Shown piece by piece: positions 6,368 through 14,718 of a stretch of 45,170 nt of DNA. The position numbers and the translations under genes were made by a program. This stretch comes from Saccharomonospora saliphila YIM 90502 (lineage in GTDB: Bacteria; Actinomycetota; Actinomycetes; Mycobacteriales; Pseudonocardiaceae). The stretch is from NCBI RefSeq assembly GCF_000383795.1, contig NZ_KB912728.1, forward strand, positions 179,779 through 224,948, in the 5' to 3' direction. Each line of letters starts with the position of its first letter. The stretch's first letter is position 1. The notes below the pieces were generated by a model. It was not told where the DNA came from. It ran no database searches and saw nothing but the letters and a program-made list of their open reading frames with translations.

Positions 6368-7951
6368 GTGCAGAGATCTCGTGTCATCGCCGTCGCCGCG
6401 TCGCTCACCATGCTCACCGGTGCGGGCGGAATCGCGTCTGCCGCAGACCTGTCGCACAGCGCGTCGGCTAGCGCTGCGCTCGATTACTCCACCGCCGAGG
6501 CAGGAAACCCGATCGTCGACGGGTGGTACGCGGACCCGGATATCACCATCTACGACGACCGCTACTGGGTCTTTCCGACGACATCCCGGGCATACTCGGA
6601 ACAAACGTTCATGGACGCCTTTTCTTCGACCGACCTTGTCCACTGGACGAAGCACTCCAGAGTCTTGGACATCGCCGACGTCTCCTGGGCGGAGGAGGCA
6701 CTGTGGGCGCCGGCTCCTGTCGCCCGCAACGGCAAGTACTTTCTCTACTTCGCCGCCAACGACATTCAGAGCAACGACGAGCTCGGTGGAATCGGCGTTG
6801 CCGTCGCCGACGACCCCAGCGGCCCTTATGTGGACGCCCTCGGCCAGCCGTTGATTTCCCAGTTCCACAACGGGGCACAACCGATCGACCAGGACGTCTT
6901 CATCGATGACGACGGCCAGGCGTACATGTACTACGGCGGGTGGCGCAACTCCAATGTGGTCAAGCTGAACTCCGACATGATCAGCCTCGGCACGTTCGAC
7001 GACGGGACGACGTACAAGGAGATCACTCCGGAGAACTACGTCGAGGGTTCGTTCATGTTTAAGCGCAACGGGAAGTACTACTTGATGTGGTCCGAGGGCG
7101 GCTGGACCGGACCGGACTATTCGGTGTCGTACGCGATCTCGGACTCGCCGACAGGACCCTTCGACAGGATCGGGAAGGTGCTGGAGCAAGATCCCGCGGT
7201 CGCACGGGGGTCTGGCCACAACTCCGTCATCAACGTCCCGGGCACCGACATCTGGTACATCTTCTACCACCGCAGGCCCCTCAGTGAGACGGATGGGAAC
7301 TCCCGCGCACTCGCCTACGACCGGATGTACTTCAACGAGGACGGAACGATCCGGCCCGTCACGATGAAGGTCGAGGACAACTTCGACGACAACAACGCCG
7401 TCGGCTGGCGGACCTACGGCGCGGGGTGGACCGCGAGGGACGGTGCCTACTCCGTACGCTCGGCGCAGGCAAGCATGGCGTTGCAGGACACCGACTTCTC
7501 AGACCTGGTCTACGAGGCCGACGTGACCCTGGAATCGGGCAGCGGCGAGGCGGGCGTCGTCTTCCGCGTCACCGAGACCGGAGCCGACGGCTACCACGGC
7601 TATTTCGCCGCCCTCCGCCCCTCAGGCGTGGTGCTCGAAAAGGCGGTGGGCGAGCGGACGGAGAGGCTTGCATCGGCACGGATGGGCGTGGGGGTCAACC
7701 AGGCCCATCACGTGAAGGTCGAGGCCTCGGAGGCGCTCATCGAGGTCTACGTCGACGACATGACGACCCCGAAGATCAGCGTCACCGATGACAGCCACAC
7801 CTCGGGTGCCAACGGCCTACGTTCCAGTATGACCGCTCCCGACGGCGAGGTCGCCGGGAGCAGTGTGGAAGGCCCCCGTGCTCATGGTGCGCGATTCGAC
7901 AATCTCGCGATCCGTCCCTCCGTGGCGTCGTCGCCCGTGGCGGTGGGGTGA
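6368..7951 (+). CDS. Secreted glycoside hydrolase family 43 protein with C-terminal concanavalin-like domain
   Basis: This protein has 527 residues, starting at GTG 6368 after an AAGGGG-type site. Residues 1-26 are a signal peptide. The five-blade GH43 domain covers about 45-340. Asp56 in YADPDI fits the catalytic base, Asp174 in PIDQDVFIDDDG the pKa-setting residue, and Glu226 in YVEGSFMF the catalytic acid, so the enzyme should be active. Residues 345-517 resemble the beta-sandwich (3-keto-disaccharide hydrolase/LamG-like) domain often attached to GH43, which helps bind glycan. GH43 enzymes remove arabinose, xylose or galactose from plant polysaccharides outside the cell; the exact substrate cannot be read from sequence. 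It is a single-gene unit with its own operator-like site and terminator. Confidence 0.9.
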   Translation: MQRSRVIAVAASLTMLTGAGGIASAADLSHSASASAALDYSTAEAGNPIVDGWYADPDITIYDDRYWVFPTTSRAYSEQTFMDAFSSTDLVHWTKHSRVLDIADVSWAEEALWAPAPVARNGKYFLYFAANDIQSNDELGGIGVAVADDPSGPYVDALGQPLISQFHNGAQPIDQDVFIDDDGQAYMYYGGWRNSNVVKLNSDMISLGTFDDGTTYKEITPENYVEGSFMFKRNGKYYLMWSEGGWTGPDYSVSYAISDSPTGPFDRIGKVLEQDPAVARGSGHNSVINVPGTDIWYIFYHRRPLSETDGNSRALAYDRMYFNEDGTIRPVTMKVEDNFDDNNAVGWRTYGAGWTARDGAYSVRSAQASMALQDTDFSDLVYEADVTLESGSGEAGVVFRVTETGADGYHGYFAALRPSGVVLEKAVGERTERLASARMGVGVNQAHHVKVEASEALIEVYVDDMTTPKISVTDDSHTSGANGLRSSMTAPDGEVAGSSVEGPRAHGARFDNLAIRPSVASSPVAVG

Positions 7952-7976
7952 GGTTGTCCGGAACCTGGAAATGACC

Positions 7977-8014
7977 GCGTAGGCCGGCGTGAGCACGACC
8001 ACGCCGGCCTACGC
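7977..8014. terminator. Intrinsic terminator after GH43 gene
   Basis: A perfect 14-bp stem (GCGTAGGCCGGCGT with its complement) encloses a 10-nt loop. It lies 25 nt after the GH43 stop and about 120 nt beyond the stop of the convergent secreted-protein gene, so it can serve both strands. Confidence 0.8.
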
Positions 8015-8137
8015 GGCACTTCCATCGCGAATTTCCATCGTGAGGCTTACCTCGACGTGAAATGCCGCGGCCACCTGCCGTCGGCGACGGACGATATGAG
8101 CGGCGGGATCGGTCGCGTCAAAGTTCGCGATTCGACC

Positions 8138-9415
8138 TCAGTCGGTCACCCGTAGGACGAACAGGCCGCGGTCCATACTGCTGACCCCGATGACGTCCCG
8201 CTTGAAGTACGGGTAGTTGCTCCAGGTCCCGCCCTCGAAGGACGCATTGTCATTGTCCGGGTACAGGTCGAAGTAGCCGACCTCCTTCAGCTCACCCTCG
8301 TCGACCTTGCCCGTGTGGTACACGCGCAGCCCCGACGTGTAGTTCGAGGCGAACGCGAGCTCGCGTTCGGTGTAGATGTTGTGGTCGATGGAGGTGGTGT
8401 CGTTGTCGAACGAGCCGGTGTGTCGCGGTGCGTCCAGATCGGTCATGTCCCAGACGCGGGTGCGGGTGTTGTTTCCGCGATCCAGCTCGTCCAACTCGTC
8501 GCCGTGCAGGAAATGCCGTTGGTCGGGGGTGAACCAGCCCTGGTGGCTGTAGCCGTCCTCGGAGTACGACATCCGAGCCAGCACCGTCGGGTTCACCTTG
8601 TCGGTCACGTCCACAACGGACACGTAGTTGCCGTCCGAGGCGGCGTTGGAGTTCACGCAGATCTCCCGGCCCGTGTGCTCGGTGTCCGGCCCGTGGTAGG
8701 TCACACACTGGGTGTCGTGGATGTAGCCGTGAGCGGCGAAGCAACCGGCGAAACTCGGCTCGGTGGGCCGGGACACGTCGACCATGTGCAGGCCGCGACA
8801 GCTCGACGTCCCGACCGCGTAGGCGTAGCCGGTGTCGGTGTTGATGGCGAGGTTGTGCGCGTTGCCGAATCCGGCGTAGTGCGCGTCGGCCTCGAACGTG
8901 CCGCGCTCGTCGCGCAGCCGGGTCAGATCGAATACCTGCATCCCGTGCGGTATCTGTTCCGAGACCACGAAGGCGTGATCGTCGAAGACCTTGATGTCGC
9001 GCCACGACGTGCGCTCGGACGTGGGAATGTGCCGGGGCAGCATCCCCACCACGGTGGCCTTGCCCGGGTCGCTGATGTCGACGAAGACAGTTCCCTCGGC
9101 ACCGCCGACAAGCGCGTAGTCACGGTGGGTGGCCGGGTCCGTCCAGCCCCACATGTCGTTGGCGAAACTGAGTCCGAGGTCCTCCAACCACAGGTGGTCC
9201 ACCATCTCGACGTTGTCGCAGGCGTAGGTGTCGGCCGCGGTTCCGTCGCTACAGTCGGCCTGGCCGTCCGGCGCGGATTCCGCTTCCGCCCGCCGTTGCT
9301 CCTCCGTCGGCGGTGAGACCGCGTCAAAGGACTGTTCGTGCGCCGCGGCGGTCGGGGCACCGAGGATGGATGCCGCCAGCACCACGGTCCCCACGGTCGC
9401 GAGTGTCGCTCTCAT
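8138..9415 (-). CDS. Secreted LVIVD-repeat / choice-of-anchor B family protein
   Basis: This protein has 425 residues. ATG 9415 has GGAGG 7 nt upstream, and a signal peptide (MRATLATVGTVVLAASILGAPTAAA) begins there. The mature part contains beta-propeller-like repeats, each ending in strands such as YALVGGAEGTVFVDISDP, HAFVVSEQIPHGMQVFDLTRL, AYAVGTSSCRGLHMVDVSRP and YVSVVDVTDKVNP, which match the LVIVD repeat. Several His residues recur in similar places (GNAHNLAIN, GYIHDTQCV, DHNIYTE). The family is common in environmental bacteria, is exported, and has no firmly known reaction. It stands alone, convergent with the GH43 gene. Confidence 0.85.
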   Translation of the reverse strand: MRATLATVGTVVLAASILGAPTAAAHEQSFDAVSPPTEEQRRAEAESAPDGQADCSDGTAADTYACDNVEMVDHLWLEDLGLSFANDMWGWTDPATHRDYALVGGAEGTVFVDISDPGKATVVGMLPRHIPTSERTSWRDIKVFDDHAFVVSEQIPHGMQVFDLTRLRDERGTFEADAHYAGFGNAHNLAINTDTGYAYAVGTSSCRGLHMVDVSRPTEPSFAGCFAAHGYIHDTQCVTYHGPDTEHTGREICVNSNAASDGNYVSVVDVTDKVNPTVLARMSYSEDGYSHQGWFTPDQRHFLHGDELDELDRGNNTRTRVWDMTDLDAPRHTGSFDNDTTSIDHNIYTERELAFASNYTSGLRVYHTGKVDEGELKEVGYFDLYPDNDNASFEGGTWSNYPYFKRDVIGVSSMDRGLFVLRVTD

Positions 9416-9630
9416 GTGACCTCCGGTCTTTTCCTCCCGAGGACTGTCAGCCCGCGGGAGGGAAAGACAACAACCGGCGACCGCCCTACGGCAAGCGACC
9501 GTTCGGGGGCCACCGTGTTGCTCCAGGTAGCACGCGACCCGGTGTCGGTGCGGTCGGCTGTCCGGGCACCGCGCACGAACCGGACGAGCTGCTGAGCGTG
9601 TCGGCCAACACGAGTCCGGGGTCGAGCGGC

Positions 9631-10167
9631 TCAGGCTCCCCGCGAGCGGTAGCTGCGCATCTTGTGGCGGGCGCCGCAGATTCGCATGCTGCACCAAATG
9701 CTGTTGCCCTGTGGCGAGCGATCGTAGAAAACCCACCGGCACTCCGGCGCGCGACACGGTTTGAGCCGGGTGAGCGTGCCACGGAGCCCGGCGGTGAACA
9801 CAACGGACACCAGGTCGGCGACCAGTTCGTCGGCAGGCGCATCGGCCTGTGTGCGCACGTGGGCCGCGCCGTCGCGGGTCCATGCGGGCCTGGCGTCGGC
9901 GCGCTCGGCGAAGCTGTTCAGGGCTTCGGACGTGCGCTCCCGTTCGGTGCCGCCGAGGTGTGCGCGGATCGCTTCGCGGAGTTCGACCAATCGCGCGAGT
10001 GCGTGCTCGTCGAGTTCGATGTCAGTGCGTGCGAGCCCGGCGTCGCGCAGCCATGCGGATGCGGTGGCCGGTGTGGTGAAGGAGTCTTCGCCGTACAGCA
10101 AGCGCGCCGAGTTGCAAAACGTCTCCAGCCGCGCGAGGTCACCGGGCGCGGCTTCTCGGGAGTACAC
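9631..10167 (-). CDS. CGNR zinc-finger (ABATE-domain) transcriptional regulator
   Basis: This protein has 178 residues. GTG 10167 has AGGAGG 7 nt upstream; GTG 10170 would be only 4 nt away. The first 120 residues form the helical ABATE ligand-sensing domain. The tail is a zinc finger of the CGNR type with Cys residues in CRAPECRW and WCSMRICGARHK; the signature tetrad reads CGAR here. Such proteins are small repressors. It is divergent from an alpha/beta hydrolase gene, with three copies of the same half-site between them, so it most likely controls itself and that enzyme. Confidence 0.88.
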   Translation of the reverse strand: MYSREAAPGDLARLETFCNSARLLYGEDSFTTPATASAWLRDAGLARTDIELDEHALARLVELREAIRAHLGGTERERTSEALNSFAERADARPAWTRDGAAHVRTQADAPADELVADLVSVVFTAGLRGTLTRLKPCRAPECRWVFYDRSPQGNSIWCSMRICGARHKMRSYRSRGA

Positions 10168-10170
10168 CAC

Positions 10171-10238
10171 GTTACCTCCTGACGCTTGATGCTGGTAACG
10201 CGAAACGTTACCGTGTACACCCTGAAGCTGGTAACGCG
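10171..10238. promoter_or_regulatory. Operator region between CGNR regulator and hydrolase genes
   Basis: GGTAACG-N5-CGTTACC is a perfect inverted repeat at 10194-10212. A further direct copy of GCTGGTAACGCG lies at 10227-10238, and a reverse half-site GTTACC at 10171-10176. Clustering of four GTAAC half-sites inside a 70-nt divergent promoter points to binding by the neighbouring CGNR regulator. Confidence 0.65.
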
Positions 10239-10248
10239 GGGAGCTCGC

Positions 10249-11064
10249 ATGGACGACTGGACACTCTCGGAGCGATTCGACAGCCCTGACGGAGCGGTCC
10301 GCTGGGGCAGGCAGGGATCAGGACCACCGGTGGTCCTGCTGCACGGAACACCCTTCTCCTCCGTGGTCTGGCGCGATATCGCAGCGGCGCTCTCCGCCCG
10401 CCACGAGGTCTACGTGTGGGACATGCTTGGCTACGGGCAGTCGGCGATGCACGAGGGCCACGACGTCTCCCTCGGCGCGCAGCAACGAATCTTCTCCGCG
10501 CTCCTGGAGCACTGGGGGCTGGATTCCCCCGCGGTCGTCGCGCACGACTTCGGGGGCACCGTCGCACTACGCACAGCCCTGCTGTCGGGAAACCGCTATG
10601 CGCGCCTTGCCCTGTTCGATGCTGTCGCGCTGGGGGACTGGGGAACGGGTTTCTTCCGGCTCGCACGCGACAACCGGCGGGTGTTCACCAGCGTGCCGGA
10701 GCATCTCCACGAGGCGATGGTGCGCGGCTACATCGCCACCGCGAGCCACCACGGCTTGCCCGGCACGCTGGCCGACGAGCTCGTCCGACCATGGCTCGGC
10801 TCCGAGGGGCAGGCGGCGTTCTACCGGCAGATTGCCCAGAACGACGAACGTTTCACCCGCGAGATCGAATCACGCTACGCCGAGTTGGATATGCCGGTCC
10901 TCATCGGTTGGGGCGCCCAGGACACCTGGCTGCCTCCCGAGTTCGGCGCCCGGCTCGCCGAACGCATTCCGAACGCCGAGTTCCGGCTGTTCGGATCGGC
11001 CGGGCACCTGGTCCAACTCGACGCGCCCGCCCAAGTGACGGCCGCGCTCGGTACCTTCCTCTGA
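10249..11064 (+). CDS. Alpha/beta hydrolase (haloalkane dehalogenase/epoxide hydrolase-like)
   Basis: This protein has 271 residues. ATG 10249 follows GGGGAG, and the longer frame would run through the operator. The oxyanion motif HGTPFSS is followed by the nucleophile elbow AHDFGG. It contains Asp instead of Ser, as in haloalkane dehalogenases and epoxide hydrolases. A helical cap lies around 130-200. The acid is probably in GWGAQDTWLP and the His is in GSAGHLVQLD. The enzyme is cytoplasmic. The natural substrate is not evident; the divergent CGNR regulator suggests induction by a small molecule. Confidence 0.85.
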   Translation: MDDWTLSERFDSPDGAVRWGRQGSGPPVVLLHGTPFSSVVWRDIAAALSARHEVYVWDMLGYGQSAMHEGHDVSLGAQQRIFSALLEHWGLDSPAVVAHDFGGTVALRTALLSGNRYARLALFDAVALGDWGTGFFRLARDNRRVFTSVPEHLHEAMVRGYIATASHHGLPGTLADELVRPWLGSEGQAAFYRQIAQNDERFTREIESRYAELDMPVLIGWGAQDTWLPPEFGARLAERIPNAEFRLFGSAGHLVQLDAPAQVTAALGTFL

Positions 11065-11083
11065 GACGTGGCCGGTCCTGCGT

Positions 11084-12046
11084 TCAGCCCACCAGGGCCG
11101 CCCAGGTCACCGGTCCGCACACGCCGTCGACGTAGAGGCGGTTGACGCTCTGGAAGTCGCGCACGGCGGAGTCCGTCACCGCTCCGAAGTCGCCGTCGAC
11201 CAGCAGTCCGGCGCTGTGCTTGTTGAGCGCTGTCTGCGCGGCCTTCACGTGGTCCCCGTCGGCTCCACGGGTGAGCGTGTAGACCAGTTCGGGCCAAGTG
11301 ACCGGGCCGACCTGGCCGTCGGCGACCAGTCCCCGCGAGGATTGGAAGTCCTTGACCGCCGACACCGAGACGGGGCCGTAGTACCCGTCGGTGACGAGCG
11401 CGGTGCCCCGCTGCGTGATCAGCGACTGGATGACCTTGACCGTCTCGCCCCGGGCTTCCGGGTCGATGGTGGACCACCCGCCACCGAGGTCGACGCCACG
11501 GGCGCCCATGAAGTCCACCGGGTCGAGCACCGAGCCCAGGCCACCCGCGTGGGTCTCGAAATGCAGGTGCGGGCCGGTGACATTGCCGGTGGCGCCCATG
11601 TCCGCGATCCACTGGCCAGCGCTCACGGTGGCGCTCGAACCCACCCGGAAGGTGTTGAGGTGGCCGTAATAGGTGTAGTAGCCGCTGCCGTGGGAGATGA
11701 CGATGCCGTAACCGGTGCGTCCGGTCAGCACGTTGGTCCCCCGGGCGATCACCGTGCCCGCCGCGGCGGCATAGACGGCGGTACCGACGCTGTTGGTGAT
11801 GTCCTGACCGGCGTGCGAGTACGAACCGCGTGGCGCGCCGAAGTGCCCGCCGTCGGGGAAGTAGCCCCGCGCGGGATTGCACCAGCTCGCGTCCTTGAGC
11901 GACGCGGCCGAGGCCGTGCCGGAGCCGCGTACGCCGCCCGCGACGCCCCAGGCCAGCGCGCCGACACCGAGGCCGGCCAGCACCGTTCGGCGCCGCAACC
12001 CCCGGCCGTTACCGGCGTGTCCTGTTCCGGCGCACTGGTCGCACAT
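11084..12046 (-). CDS. Tat-exported M23 peptidase with two peptidoglycan-binding domains
   Basis: This protein has 320 residues. ATG 12046 follows a GGAGG site. The N-terminus has a twin-arginine signal (GLRRRTVLAG) and a hydrophobic stretch. The M23 (LytM) metallopeptidase domain lies around 60-180; zinc ligands are seen in SHAGQD (His, Asp) and GPHLHFE (HxH). Two PG_binding_1 repeats follow, each ending in DG..GPVTW or DGDFGAVT. Together these fit an endopeptidase that cuts cell-wall peptide bridges and is anchored to peptidoglycan. It ends 20 nt from the convergent hydrolase gene, and no operon partner is seen. Confidence 0.92.
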   Translation of the reverse strand: MCDQCAGTGHAGNGRGLRRRTVLAGLGVGALAWGVAGGVRGSGTASAASLKDASWCNPARGYFPDGGHFGAPRGSYSHAGQDITNSVGTAVYAAAAGTVIARGTNVLTGRTGYGIVISHGSGYYTYYGHLNTFRVGSSATVSAGQWIADMGATGNVTGPHLHFETHAGGLGSVLDPVDFMGARGVDLGGGWSTIDPEARGETVKVIQSLITQRGTALVTDGYYGPVSVSAVKDFQSSRGLVADGQVGPVTWPELVYTLTRGADGDHVKAAQTALNKHSAGLLVDGDFGAVTDSAVRDFQSVNRLYVDGVCGPVTWAALVG

Positions 12047-12191
12047 GCCGTCCTCCGTACGTGGTGGGTATGTCCCGAAGCCTCGCCGTAGCGGACGAAA
12101 CGGTAGTAACCGGACACCCTTCGTGACCACCTACGATCGGAGGGTTCCGAGAGTGGGAAGCGGTGCGGGCAGGCCCGACGGCTGGCACACC

Positions 12192-13388
12192 TCAGGTCAG
12201 CAGGGCGTGGTCGTGTGGATGCCAGGCCAGCATCGCCTCGATGCGGACCATGCCCGCCTGTTCGAGTAGCAGCACGGGATCGTCGCCGGTGAAGTGGTAG
12301 AGGCCCGTATTCGGATCGTGGAACCGGTCTCGCGCCCGCTCGGCGTAGGTGCGCATCGCCTCGCGGAAGGCCGGATCCGGATCGCACACCCCCAGTTGGA
12401 GCAGGTTGGCGAAGAAAATCGCGTGGAACCGGGCGGGCTGGGTGAAGTACCGGTCGTTCTCGGCGTAGTGGGCGAGCGCGCGCCGCGCGGTCTCGGCGGC
12501 CTGGTCGAGATACGTCTCGTCGCCGGTCGCCCGGAACAGTAATGTTCCCGCCCCGATCATCACGCCCTGGTTGTAGGAGAACTGCGCCTTCCAGATCGAG
12601 CCGTCGAGCCGGATGTTGTCCCAGTAGAGACCGTTGGGCGCGAGCAGACAGCCACGCACCCACTCGTACATGCGCAGTGCCCAGTCGAGGTAGTACCGCT
12701 CGCCCGTGAGCAGGTAGAGGTGCAGTCCTACTTGGGCGCCCGGCGCGGTGGAAACGGTGTTGCGGTCGGTGCTCCACTCGGCTTGGGTCCAGAACACTCC
12801 ACCGGGGCAGGGATGGTCGGGGTCGGTGTCCCAGCCGTGGACGACGAGGTCGAAGATCTCCGCCGCGCGGGCGACTGCATCCTGGTCCCCGCCCGGCGTG
12901 AGGTAGTGGCGCTGGAGGAAGGCGAGGGCGTTCCACTCGTTGTCGTCGTAGAACTTGTCCCCGCCGTGCCCCAGTGGCGGGCGTACGTACGAGTCGTACC
13001 CGGGCGGGTCCGTCTCGTCGTTCCAGTAGGCTTCCAGCGCCGCGTAGCGGTCGGCGACGTCGGTGGCGTACCGGTGGTGCTGTCCCCGGATTCCGGCCAG
13101 CACCTGCGTGGCGACGAGCGCCTGGGAGAACGGCCACACGTAGGACCACGGGTGCTCGCCGGTGGGCGGATACGTCTCGCGGTAGAGCCCGCTTCGCTCG
13201 TCGTGGAAACAGCGCTGAAGTGCCGCGTAGGCCTCGCGGGCGCGCCGGGCGTGCAGGCCCTGGTCCGCGCCTGCCGCGACGCCTTCCCGCGCGAACGCGA
13301 GCGGTGGCACGGCCACCAGGCCCGCGGTCGTGGCCGCCGTCCCCACGAGCAGGTGGCGGCGTGAGACGGATCGAGAGTGGTACCGCAT
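12192..13388 (-). CDS. Tat-exported glycoside hydrolase family 76 (alpha-1,6-mannanase-like)
   Basis: This protein has 398 residues. ATG 13388 lies 6 nt after AGGAGG. The Tat signal reads SVSRRHLLVG and is followed by a hydrophobic core. The rest is an (alpha/alpha) barrel with typical GH76 elements. The Asp pair in FYDDNEWNALAF corresponds to the catalytic Asp-Asp of the family, and FSYNQGVMIGAGTLLFRATGD is also characteristic. GH76 enzymes cut alpha-1,6-mannan, including actinobacterial lipomannan and fungal mannan. It is 28 nt downstream of the Tat-exported isomerase-like gene on the same strand, so the two are probably co-transcribed and act on an exported sugar substrate. Confidence 0.88.
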   Translation of the reverse strand: MRYHSRSVSRRHLLVGTAATTAGLVAVPPLAFAREGVAAGADQGLHARRAREAYAALQRCFHDERSGLYRETYPPTGEHPWSYVWPFSQALVATQVLAGIRGQHHRYATDVADRYAALEAYWNDETDPPGYDSYVRPPLGHGGDKFYDDNEWNALAFLQRHYLTPGGDQDAVARAAEIFDLVVHGWDTDPDHPCPGGVFWTQAEWSTDRNTVSTAPGAQVGLHLYLLTGERYYLDWALRMYEWVRGCLLAPNGLYWDNIRLDGSIWKAQFSYNQGVMIGAGTLLFRATGDETYLDQAAETARRALAHYAENDRYFTQPARFHAIFFANLLQLGVCDPDPAFREAMRTYAERARDRFHDPNTGLYHFTGDDPVLLLEQAGMVRIEAMLAWHPHDHALLT

Positions 13389-13416
13389 GGTGGCCTCCTG
13401 CCCGTGGGGGAGCGGA

Positions 13417-14319
13417 TCAGCGGTGCGGACTGACGCGCAGACCGCGCAGATACTCGTAGGAGACGTTCGCGGTGCGCACCGGATGTGGTTGCTCGTCACG
13501 TTCGATGACGAAGTGGTGTGCTCCCGGGTGCGCGAGATCGGCGAGGATGCCGGGGAAGTCGACGTCGCCGTCGCCGAGGTCGGTTTCGATCCCGGCGGTG
13601 GGGGTGCCGTCCTTCAGGTGCAGGAGCGGGAACCGGGACTCGTGGGCACGCAGGTAGGGCTCCGGCGCGACGCCCGCCGCGAGGATCCAGTACAGGTCCA
13701 GTTCGTACCAGACGAGGTCCGGGTCGGTGTGGTCGAGCCACACGTCGAACAACGTGCGCCCGGTATCTGGGTCGGTGTGGAACTCGTGGTCGTGCAGGTG
13801 CGCGTACCACCGCAGTCCCCACGACCGGGCGAGTTCGCCGAACCGGTTCATTTCCTCGGCCATGCGCCGATATCCCTCGACGGACTGGTTACCGTCCATG
13901 TAGGACACGCCGACGTACTTCTGGCCCAGCACCGCGGCACGCTCCAGCGTCTCGTGGGCGCGCTCGCCACGGAAGTCGCCGGGATGATGGTGGCTGCCGA
14001 TCACACGCAGGCCGTTGTCGTCGGCGATCCGCCGGAACTGGGCGGGCGTGCGATCGCCGTAGTCGTAGGCCGGTTCGATCTCGGAGTAGCCCGCGTCGGC
14101 GAGCATGGCAAGGGTGCCTTCCGGATTCTCGGCCAGCAGGGAACGCACCGAGTACAGACCGAAACCGATCTTGCCGGGTGGTACGGGCCGTGCTCCCCGG
14201 GTGGTGGTCCCGGCGGCAGCGGCACCGGAGGCGGCCCACGAGGCCAGGCCTACCGCGGCGGCCCCTCCGGCGCCGTGGAGGACGCGACGCCGCGAGATCT
14301 TCTGATTATGTCCAGCCAT
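13417..14319 (-). CDS. Tat-exported sugar phosphate isomerase/epimerase-like TIM-barrel protein
   Basis: This protein has 300 residues. A Tat signal (KISRRRVLHG) occupies the first 38 residues. The remainder is an AP-endonuclease-2/xylose-isomerase-like barrel: IGFGLYSVR at strand 1, YSEIEPAYDYG at strand 2, GSHHHPGDF at strand 3, WYELDLYWILAAG at the metal-binding strand 6, and LLHLKDG at strand 7. Metal ligands are plausibly the Glu, Asp and His residues in these strands. Export by Tat fits a metal-loaded, folded protein. It precedes the GH76 gene by 28 nt. The substrate is unknown; epimerase, isomerase or lyase activity would all fit the fold. Confidence 0.82.
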   Translation of the reverse strand: MAGHNQKISRRRVLHGAGGAAAVGLASWAASGAAAAGTTTRGARPVPPGKIGFGLYSVRSLLAENPEGTLAMLADAGYSEIEPAYDYGDRTPAQFRRIADDNGLRVIGSHHHPGDFRGERAHETLERAAVLGQKYVGVSYMDGNQSVEGYRRMAEEMNRFGELARSWGLRWYAHLHDHEFHTDPDTGRTLFDVWLDHTDPDLVWYELDLYWILAAGVAPEPYLRAHESRFPLLHLKDGTPTAGIETDLGDGDVDFPGILADLAHPGAHHFVIERDEQPHPVRTANVSYEYLRGLRVSPHR

Positions 14320-14428
14320 CTTCTGCGTCCAATCATCAGAAGTTGTTCCGCGTCACGCTAATGGGTGGCCAGGGACGAATCAAGCCCATGACGCCCGTGC
14401 GCCCGCGTCCGGTGCGGGCGAAGGGAAG

Positions 14429-14594
14429 CCGGTTCTGCCGGTCTGCCTGGGCACGATCCCGACGAACTGCTCGATCAGACCGGTGGTCTGGTCCTGCGGC
14501 AAGGCGAGCCGGTGCGGCGATCGCGGCGATGAGGAGGTCCGGTACGGAGAAAGCCCGGTGGGGCCCGCGCATGCCAGACAGGTAGGTCGCCAAG
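14429..14594 (-). pseudogene. Chimeric remnant: PIN-domain fragment joined to a LysR-type C-terminal fragment
   Basis: On the minus strand, bases 14594-14512 encode ATYLSGMRGPHRAFSVPDLL then IAAIA, typical of the C-terminal half of a VapC-like PIN domain (HRAF-x-PDLLIAA). From 14512 down to 14429 another frame reads HRLALPQDQTTGLIEQFVGI, which resembles the end of the LysR substrate-binding protein at 43.9 kb (VALAWREDETTDLMEQFIGI). The DNA also matches that region visibly. Two unrelated gene ends are thus fused and neither is complete. This is a recombination or deletion scar. Confidence 0.5.
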
Positions 14595-14604
14595 GAAGCA
14601 CCCC

Positions 14605-14662
14605 GAAGCTCCTGGTAGGGACAGAGTTGATTTAAGCAATCACTCGTCTACCCAGGAGCTTC
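14605..14662. repeat. Imperfect inverted repeat beside the chimeric remnant
   Basis: GAAGCTCCTGGTAG at 14605-14618 is matched by CTACCCAGGAGCTTC at 14648-14662 with one bulged base; the spacer is 29 nt and AT-rich. CTCTGTCC-like segments flank both arms. It could be an insertion-sequence end left by a lost element, or a terminator. No transposase frame remains. Confidence 0.4.
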
Positions 14663-14718
14663 TCCTCTGTCCGCACCAAGCCTCACCAGCGCCGAGGCTC
14701 TACGGAGCCAAGTGGTTG

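Noticed and set aside
5873-7270. Long minus-strand open frame (465 codons)
   Set aside because: It lies opposite the GH43 gene and the Cys-Cys protein, both of which have clear family features; its translation is Arg/Val/Asp-rich without any recognisable domain, as expected for an antisense frame in GC-rich DNA.
8138-9883. Extended start of the secreted LVIVD-type protein at 9883
   Set aside because: The extra 156 residues overlap the CGNR gene in antisense and would bury the signal peptide that begins at ATG 9415.
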